A DNA stretch of 37,796 bases from an uncultured Eubacterium sp. (GTDB lineage: Bacteria; Bacillota; Clostridia; Lachnospirales; Lachnospiraceae): assembly GCA_947384955.1 (NCBI GenBank), contig CANDJC010000036.1:1-37796 (forward strand), written 5' to 3'. Each line of letters starts with the position of its first letter. The stretch's first letter is position 1. This document shows, piece after piece, positions 33,010 to 37,796 of the stretch. The notes under the pieces were generated by a model. That model ran no database searches. It was not told the DNA's origin and was given only the letters and a program-made list of their open reading frames with translations. The translations under genes and the position numbers were made by a program.

Positions 33010-34665
33010 TACAGTACCGATGCCCGTCTTGATTTCAAACCAGTCAAACTGCGCCTCGTTATCACTGTCCGTTCCATTCCCGGAAGCAAACATGCCGAGC
33101 ATCGTGCCAGCCATGCATCCGACCTTCTCTGGATTCATCTCTGCACCGTCTGCAGTGCACAGTTCTCTCAGGCAGGATTTGTGCGCGCCGTAACGGACAC
33201 TGAACTGCTCGCCTTCTATCTGAATCTGCAGAATAATATCTGCTTCTTCCCACTCAGCCTGTGCCACAACTGTTCTTATTGTGATGCTCTGAAATCCCGG
33301 CATATGCGGCGGCACATCATATTCTGAGGTGTATTTTACAAATCTGACTATCTGCTTTCCGTTTTCACAGGCCCTTTCCAGGTGGTACTGATGATTCATC
33401 GCCCCAACGGCTGCCATCCCCGCGCTCTGTGTACCATCGGGCATAAATGTCATCTGACAGGTAATCACCGTATTTTTATCACGCTGTCTCCTTGCCACAA
33501 AAGCCGCAAAACGGTCTTTCCGATACCGCGGTACAAAACTGACCGGTTCTATCTCCTGCGCCAGCCGCTGGCTGATGCATTTTAATATAAGCCGCGAATT
33601 CTGTACTTTGTAAAACGGCTCATACGGAGTTCCCCAGAAATTCCAGCATAACTGCAGCTTATTGATTTCAGAATTTTTTGATACAGCCGTAAAGTCATCA
33701 AACTCCGGTTCCGGCGGGTATTCTGTATACGGAAGGCTTGCAGGCATGTCATATTCCATTTCCAGCTTTCCCGTCTCCGGGCTGAGCAGCGGCCAGTCCC
33801 GTTCCCACACAGCCGGGCAGAGAAACGTTTCGCGCCCGAGATTTTTGTATTTTCCTTCAATCAGCCTGGATGCCAGCATTACCGCATACCAGCTCCCGTC
33901 CGCAAGCTCGATAAAATCCGCATGCCCGACATTGGTTACCGGACAGGAAAACCCCATGTGCCGGTGCGTCATAACCGGATTGGCCGGATTTCCTTCATAA
34001 AATCCAAAAATATCCCTGCTTCTGGCAGTCATCACCGCATGATAATGCTCCGTGCCGCCTTCTGCGATAACCAGATGATAATAATCCCCCACATGATACA
34101 AATGCGGAGATTCCGGAGAGGTGCCGACACGGAGCGCGCTGTTAAAAATGGTCACAGGCTCCCCGGCCATTTTAAAATTCTCAATATCATACTCTGCCAG
34201 CCAGATACCCCGCTCTTTTACTCCCGTTCCGTTATCCCAGACATTTCCCGTGCCTAAAATATAGCACTTTCCGTCATCATCAAAAAAAATCGATGCGTCA
34301 ATCCCCGGCACATCATCCAGCCAGTGCGGCTGCGACCACGGCCCCGCCGGATTACGTGCCGTAACGATATAATTTCCCCTGTCACAGAAATTGGCATTTA
34401 TCATATAAAACGTCCCGTCATGGTACCGCAGCGTAGGCGCCATCAGACCGCCGGTCATGCTGTTTTTTTCTACATGAAAGCCGTTTTCTTCTGTAAGCGC
34501 ATAGCCTGACAGCTCCCAGTGAGCCAGGTCCCTGCTGTGAAATACCGGGATTCCCGGAAATAATTCAAAACTCGAACAGGCCAGATAAAAGTCATCCCCT
34601 GCCCTGCAAATCGACGGGTCCGGATAAAAGCCTGGAATAACCGGGTTTTTTATCTTATGATTCAT
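32983..34665 (-). CDS. Glycoside hydrolase family 43 enzyme (beta-xylosidase/arabinofuranosidase type)
   Basis: 560 aa, no signal peptide, so cytoplasmic. A five-blade propeller occupies about residues 1-310, with the three catalytic acids of GH43: Asp16 (GFYPDPSIC, base), Asp123 (GIDASIFFDDDG, pKa modulator) and Glu185 (GTSPESPHLY, acid). The C-terminal ~220 residues are a beta-sandwich of the type attached to GH43 beta-xylosidases. It probably removes xylose or arabinose from imported oligosaccharides. ATG has AAAAAGGAGG upstream. The 180-bp gap before it has an AT-rich promoter-like region but no convincing -35/-10 pair. A HAD phosphatase and an AraC regulator follow upstream, so shared control is possible. 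Confidence 0.88.
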   Translation of the reverse strand: MNHKIKNPVIPGFYPDPSICRAGDDFYLACSSFELFPGIPVFHSRDLAHWELSGYALTEENGFHVEKNSMTGGLMAPTLRYHDGTFYMINANFCDRGNYIVTARNPAGPWSQPHWLDDVPGIDASIFFDDDGKCYILGTGNVWDNGTGVKERGIWLAEYDIENFKMAGEPVTIFNSALRVGTSPESPHLYHVGDYYHLVIAEGGTEHYHAVMTARSRDIFGFYEGNPANPVMTHRHMGFSCPVTNVGHADFIELADGSWYAVMLASRLIEGKYKNLGRETFLCPAVWERDWPLLSPETGKLEMEYDMPASLPYTEYPPEPEFDDFTAVSKNSEINKLQLCWNFWGTPYEPFYKVQNSRLILKCISQRLAQEIEPVSFVPRYRKDRFAAFVARRQRDKNTVITCQMTFMPDGTQSAGMAAVGAMNHQYHLERACENGKQIVRFVKYTSEYDVPPHMPGFQSITIRTVVAQAEWEEADIILQIQIEGEQFSVRYGAHKSCLRELCTADGAEMNPEKVGCMAGTMLGMFASGNGTDSDNEAQFDWFEIKTGIGTVKEQGAAEA

Positions 34666-34845
34666 TTTGTACCTCCTTTTTGTACATCCTTTTTCCTGAA
34701 TTGCTTTCGCGCAAAACGGACTGCTGCACTCTGATATTTTTATTTTACCAGGTGTGATTCAAATGCGCTTTTAGATTTCAAACCTGATGCACATTCTATT
34801 CTGACTTTTTTCTCCAGAGGTATTTTTTGCTGTCAGGATGATGTA

Positions 34846-35523
34846 TTACTTTTCTGACCTTTTTGCAATATGCTGCTGTTCCAGCCAGGAAATCACATTT
34901 TCCAAAGAAGGCAGCACCGCCGCTGTCATTTCACGGAATTTCCCGCCCGGTTCCTTCATATCAGGAATACAGACCACATCTATCCCAGCCGCCAAAGCCG
35001 CCTGTATCCCCGCCTCGCTGTCTTCAAGCACCAGGCAGTTTTCCAGCGGTTCATTTACGCACTCACATGCTTTCAGGAAAATATCAGGATAAGGCTTCCC
35101 CCTTTTTACTTCTGTACCAAATACCATATCGTCAAAAAAGGCCCCGATTCCCTTCCGGCTCAGCACACCTATCGCCCGTTCCCTGTCACTCGAAGAAGCC
35201 AGCAGTATTTTATACTGTTTTCTTTTCAGATAAGATAATAATTCCGCCGCTCCCCGTTTCAGCTCCACTCCCTGTTCAAAATACTCCTTTTCCTTTTGCT
35301 CTGTAAATGCAGTCCCTTCCTCCATGGAAATCGGAAGCCTGTATTGGGCAAGCAGCGTCTGCATATTGCGGACGGATGTTTTTCCGCTGTAATCATGAAT
35401 ATAGGTTTCGATGGACATATGCTCCCCGTACATCTCTGTCAAATCCCGGTACACCCTGTAAGAAATCACTTCGCTGTCAATCAGCAGACCGTCTAAATCA
35501 AATATAACTGTATTTTTCATCAT
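34846..35523 (-). CDS. HAD-family phosphatase, beta-phosphoglucomutase-like
   Basis: 225 aa. Motif I DLDGLLIDSE holds the nucleophilic Asp and the general acid. The cap domain follows, then motif II LASSSDRE, the Lys in VFGTEVKRGKPYPD and motif IV VLEDSEAGIQAA. This matches the subfamily of sugar-phosphate phosphatases and beta-phosphoglucomutases. The first of two consecutive ATG codons is chosen (35523); AGGGG lies 5 nt upstream. It lies between the GH43 gene and the divergent AraC regulator, suggesting a role in handling sugar phosphates. The substrate is unknown. Confidence 0.8.
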   Translation of the reverse strand: MMKNTVIFDLDGLLIDSEVISYRVYRDLTEMYGEHMSIETYIHDYSGKTSVRNMQTLLAQYRLPISMEEGTAFTEQKEKEYFEQGVELKRGAAELLSYLKRKQYKILLASSSDRERAIGVLSRKGIGAFFDDMVFGTEVKRGKPYPDIFLKACECVNEPLENCLVLEDSEAGIQAALAAGIDVVCIPDMKEPGGKFREMTAAVLPSLENVISWLEQQHIAKRSEK

Positions 35524-35606
35524 ATTCACCCCTGAAACTATCATTTTTAGGACATTTCATCCTCTTTATTTCATTACTTAATCAGATTTTATCATAAAAT
35601 AAGCTC

Positions 35607-35635
35607 TTGCGGCTTTCGATAAAACGACCTATAAT
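35607..35635 (+). promoter_or_regulatory. Promoter of the AraC-family gene
   Basis: TTGCGG (35607-35612), 17-bp spacer, TATAAT (35630-35635), with a second TATAAT directly behind. The region is shared with the divergent HAD gene. Confidence 0.55.
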
Positions 35636-35661
35636 ATAATAAAAGCGACAGGAGCGATGCT

Positions 35662-36582
35662 ATGATACGAACCCCGGATACAATTTTTACAGACACCCAT
35701 GGAAAAGAGTTTCAGGAAAAGGAGCATTTATTCGCTCTGACGGTGAACGACGGCGATATCCACCAGTTTGCGGCCGGTCATATTTCCTCCCACTGGCATA
35801 AAGAGCTGGAGATTTTTCTATTACTGGAAGGATGTGTCCGGGCCGGCATCGCAGACCGCATCTGCAGACTGAACGCGGGAGAGGGATGTTTTATCAATAC
35901 AGAAGTGATTCATTCTTTTACAGCAGAAACCGCCCACGCATGCCGTTACCGCTCTTTTGTATTCAGTTCCGACATCATCGCGGGCACGCCTGGAAGTATT
36001 TTCGATACAGCCTACGTCCGCCCTGTGCTTGAAAACGGGATTCCGTATTATCAGTTTCAGAAAGAAAACGGAGACGATTATTATTTTGAACAGTTTGAGC
36101 ATGCGTTTACGGCATGTACCGCTGAACCGTACGGATATGAATTTCAGGTAAGAAATGCGTTATCCAATATCTTATTATATGTCAAATCAAAAAAACCGGA
36201 CACCGGGGAGCGCCGCATTCCGCCGGTCCAGGAAGCCCGTTTAAAAGAAATGCTTCTGTGGATTGACCGTCATTTAGACAGCCATATCACAGTCTCGGAA
36301 ATCGCGGCTTCTGCAAATATCTGCACCAGAGAATGCCAGCGTATTTTTCATCATTATCTGCATTACAGCCCGATGGAATACCTGCAGAGAAAAAGAATCT
36401 TTTATGCTGCCAGGCTGCTGTCTGATACCGCCAGGCCTGTTACCGATATTGCGCTGCAGTGCGGATTTTCGAATCCCGGCTATTTTTCCATGCAGTTTCG
36501 AAGGCTTATGGATGCCGCGCCCAGCGAATACCGGGCCGCAGTCAGAAAATCCTTCCAAAAATCCGGCCCGGCTGAAACCTGA
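35662..36582 (+). CDS. AraC-family transcriptional regulator with cupin sensor domain
   Basis: 306 aa. The N-terminal cupin-like domain (about 30-115) contains FAAGHISSHWHKELEIFLLL and ends near HSFTAETAHACRYRSFVFSS. The C-terminal pair of helix-turn-helix motifs (about 205-300) has ITVSEIAASANICTRECQRI and the family signature ITDIALQCGFSNPGYFSMQF in the VTDIALQ form. Such proteins usually bind a sugar and activate adjacent catabolic genes; the divergent HAD and GH43 genes are likely targets. ATG has a CAGGAGCG site upstream. Confidence 0.88.
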   Translation: MIRTPDTIFTDTHGKEFQEKEHLFALTVNDGDIHQFAAGHISSHWHKELEIFLLLEGCVRAGIADRICRLNAGEGCFINTEVIHSFTAETAHACRYRSFVFSSDIIAGTPGSIFDTAYVRPVLENGIPYYQFQKENGDDYYFEQFEHAFTACTAEPYGYEFQVRNALSNILLYVKSKKPDTGERRIPPVQEARLKEMLLWIDRHLDSHITVSEIAASANICTRECQRIFHHYLHYSPMEYLQRKRIFYAARLLSDTARPVTDIALQCGFSNPGYFSMQFRRLMDAAPSEYRAAVRKSFQKSGPAET

Positions 36583-36634
36583 CCTGCCAGACGGCCCCCC
36601 CCCTTTCAGCGCCAGTACAAATCACCCGTCCATC

Positions 36635-37477
36635 CTACAAAGCAGGATAAGATGAAATTCCAAGCGCCATGCTTATCAGATACAGCAGCAGCAGATGAAC
36701 CGGATAAAACAGATAAAAGAAATACTTCATCTTCCATCCCCGCTTTCCATTGTACATCGCAATGGACAAAAATGCATACGGCGCTGCTGTTTCCTGTAAA
36801 AAGAACAGAAACGAACAGGCCCCCGCCGCAATCTGCAGCTCTCTGGCATTTCGAAGCACGCACATAATCACAATGCACAGCACGCCTCTTGCCCCGTAGT
36901 CCGTGCGCATTGCATCGGCCGCCGCCATACAGATTCCCGCAGCCGCACAGCATAAAACAGCTTTGGCAATCACAGCCAGGTTCTCCTTTCTGCAAATCCA
37001 GTCTATGCAGGCCGCTGCCGTTACGCCTAAAAACAGCGTAAAAAATACATTCTGATAACTAAATTCCATGATGCTGCCCCGAAACAGCAAATCAAACGGT
37101 ATTTCAGAAATAAACGCAAACAAAAGCAGCCGTCCGGCATATTTTTTAAGATTTCTCGTATGTATCAGCCCTTCTGCCAAAAGAAAGCAGTATATCGGAA
37201 AAGCCGCACGGCCGATATCGCGCATCAGATTATATGCCTGAAACAGCGTCCCGTTCTGCTCCATCCACTGCTCATAAGCATCCATCTCTCTCCAGTCCAG
37301 GTCATTCCAGCCGCGCATATACAAAAACCTTCCCAAGATGCCTGCTGCAAAATGGTCCGTCAGCATTGTAATAACAGCAATCAGCTTTAGTGTGCTGCCG
37401 CTTATGATGTGCCAGTCCGGCATTTTAAAAGCTGCCTTCGAAGCGGGTGGCAAAACGGCTGTTTTTTCATGTTCCAT
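36635..37477 (-). CDS. TraX-family membrane protein
   Basis: 280 aa, about seven or eight hydrophobic segments. SGSTLKLIAVITMLTDHFA near the N-terminus, DIGRAAFPIYCFLLAEGL and FAFISEIPFDLLF are hallmarks of the TraX/acyltransferase_3-related family. TraX of the F plasmid acetylates pilin. Chromosomal TraX homologues in Firmicutes have no known conjugation partners and probably acetylate a surface or secreted component. No conjugation genes are visible here. ATG has AGGAGGAATG upstream and a consensus promoter lies at 37518-37546. It converges on the AraC gene with 52 bp between the stops and no clear terminator. Confidence 0.8.
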   Translation of the reverse strand: MEHEKTAVLPPASKAAFKMPDWHIISGSTLKLIAVITMLTDHFAAGILGRFLYMRGWNDLDWREMDAYEQWMEQNGTLFQAYNLMRDIGRAAFPIYCFLLAEGLIHTRNLKKYAGRLLLFAFISEIPFDLLFRGSIMEFSYQNVFFTLFLGVTAAACIDWICRKENLAVIAKAVLCCAAAGICMAAADAMRTDYGARGVLCIVIMCVLRNARELQIAAGACSFLFFLQETAAPYAFLSIAMYNGKRGWKMKYFFYLFYPVHLLLLYLISMALGISSYPAL

Positions 37478-37517
37478 GTGTCATTCCTCCTGTCGTGTTC
37501 ATTATTTGTCGGATAGT

Positions 37518-37546
37518 ATTATATTCTATATAATATTATTTGTCAA
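37518..37546 (-). promoter_or_regulatory. Perfect consensus promoter of the traX-like gene
   Basis: On the minus strand TTGACA (37541-37546), exactly 17 bp, TATAAT (37518-37523). Both hexamers are perfect; the spacer is pure A/T apart from one G and is partly palindromic. Confidence 0.85.
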
Positions 37547-37623
37547 CAGATATTTGAGGGGGAATTACTGGCGGCGCGGACGCCGGGTGACGGAAAGATG
37601 CACCGGCTTCCGGCTCCGGTTCC

Positions 37624-37780
37624 GGAATGTTAAGAATCCCTAAGCATTCTGCATTTACGCTGTGGCCGCGGACGGGACGCGGCACCTATTCGCCCTGGCT
37701 GAATGCCAGCAGCTACCGGTGCCGCTGCGGCTTCGCCGCCTGGTTATCGCGGCAGAAAGCTAAGGGATTCTAAACATTCC
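37624..37780 (+). repeat. E5, distant member of the hairpin repeat family
   Basis: Arms at 37624-37652 and 37752-37780 (29 nt, three mismatches) have the outer edge GGAATGTT and the inner edge TTCTGC. The centre contains GCTGTGGCCGCGGACGG, almost the same as GCTGTGGCAGCGGACGG in E3, and GCCCTGGC. Its second stem is GCGGCACC/GGTGCCGC (37679-37725) where E1-E4 have GGCGCCTG/CAGGCGCC, and its third is GCGGC/GCCGC (37727-37739). Order and spacing of the parts match E3. The outer ends seen in E2-E4 are not recognisable and may continue past the window. The stretch 37547-37623 before it is GC-rich and without a gene. Confidence 0.7.
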
Positions 37781-37796
37781 TCCAATGTCGCTGGAA

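Noticed and set aside
36635-37477. Part of a conjugative element because of the TraX name
   Set aside because: No relaxase, coupling protein or pilus gene is nearby, and TraX-family proteins are common on Firmicutes chromosomes.

Overview
The window looks like chromosomal DNA of a gut Clostridia species, most likely Lachnospiraceae. This is inferred from the AGGAGG ribosome binding sites, the moderate GC content and the gene families present: BlaI/BlaR1-type pair, DUF4179 anti-sigma-like protein, Rpn/PD-(D/E)XK protein, LytTR/GHKL two-component pair, MtlR-type PTS regulator and a C-glycoside deglycosidase-type cluster. No rRNA, tRNA, CRISPR array or transposase gene was recognised.

Layout. 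1-900: two copies (E1 cut by the window edge, E2) of a non-coding hairpin repeat, then a terminator. 920-7131 (minus): six-gene operon resembling gut C-glycoside-cleaving clusters: Fe-S/zinc-ribbon flavoprotein, GPH-type MFS symporter, TIM-barrel isomerase, Gfo/Idh/MocA oxidoreductase, DUF6379 small subunit and TIM-barrel large subunit. 7390-11033 (minus): blaI-blaR1-like pair with a strong promoter and dyad operators; the BlaR1-like protein carries a 39-bp minisatellite and WG-like repeats instead of a recognisable penicillin sensor. 11058-14539 (minus): two phosphoribosyltransferase-family proteins known from tellurite/stress (ter) loci, without TerD, plus a J-domain protein. 14598-17022: ECF sigma factor, DUF4179 partner and Nudix hydrolase. 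17296-18207 (plus): Rpn-family nuclease-like protein.

18305-24856 (minus): a mannitol/fructose-type PTS region in two transcription units: EIICB plus MtlR-like activator, then EIIA, 1-phosphofructokinase-like kinase and SorE-like dehydrogenase. Both promoters have the same architecture: TTGGCA-N11-TGCCAR dyad, 12 bp, -35, 18 bp, TATAAT. The gene set suggests mannitol-1-P to fructose-1-P to fructose-1,6-bisphosphate, which is inference. 25028-26365: repeats E3 and E4 in convergent orientation around a 778-bp island with no clear gene. 26401-30629 (minus): uncharacterised protein, AAA/PD-(D/E)XK protein and MATE transporter. 30891-32962 (plus): LytTR regulator and GHKL kinase. 32983-36582: cytoplasmic GH43 enzyme, HAD phosphatase and AraC regulator. 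36635-37477: TraX-family membrane protein behind a perfect consensus promoter. 37624-37780: E5, a distant member of the repeat family.

The most unusual item is the E1-E5 repeat family. Each complete copy of the main type (E2, E3, E4; 279-281 bp) has perfectly matched 30-31 nt ends. The end sequence differs between copies, but both ends of a copy always change together. Inside lie two further conserved stems, which E5 rebuilds with different bases. This is the signature expected of an element kept for its folded structure, as RNA or single-stranded DNA.
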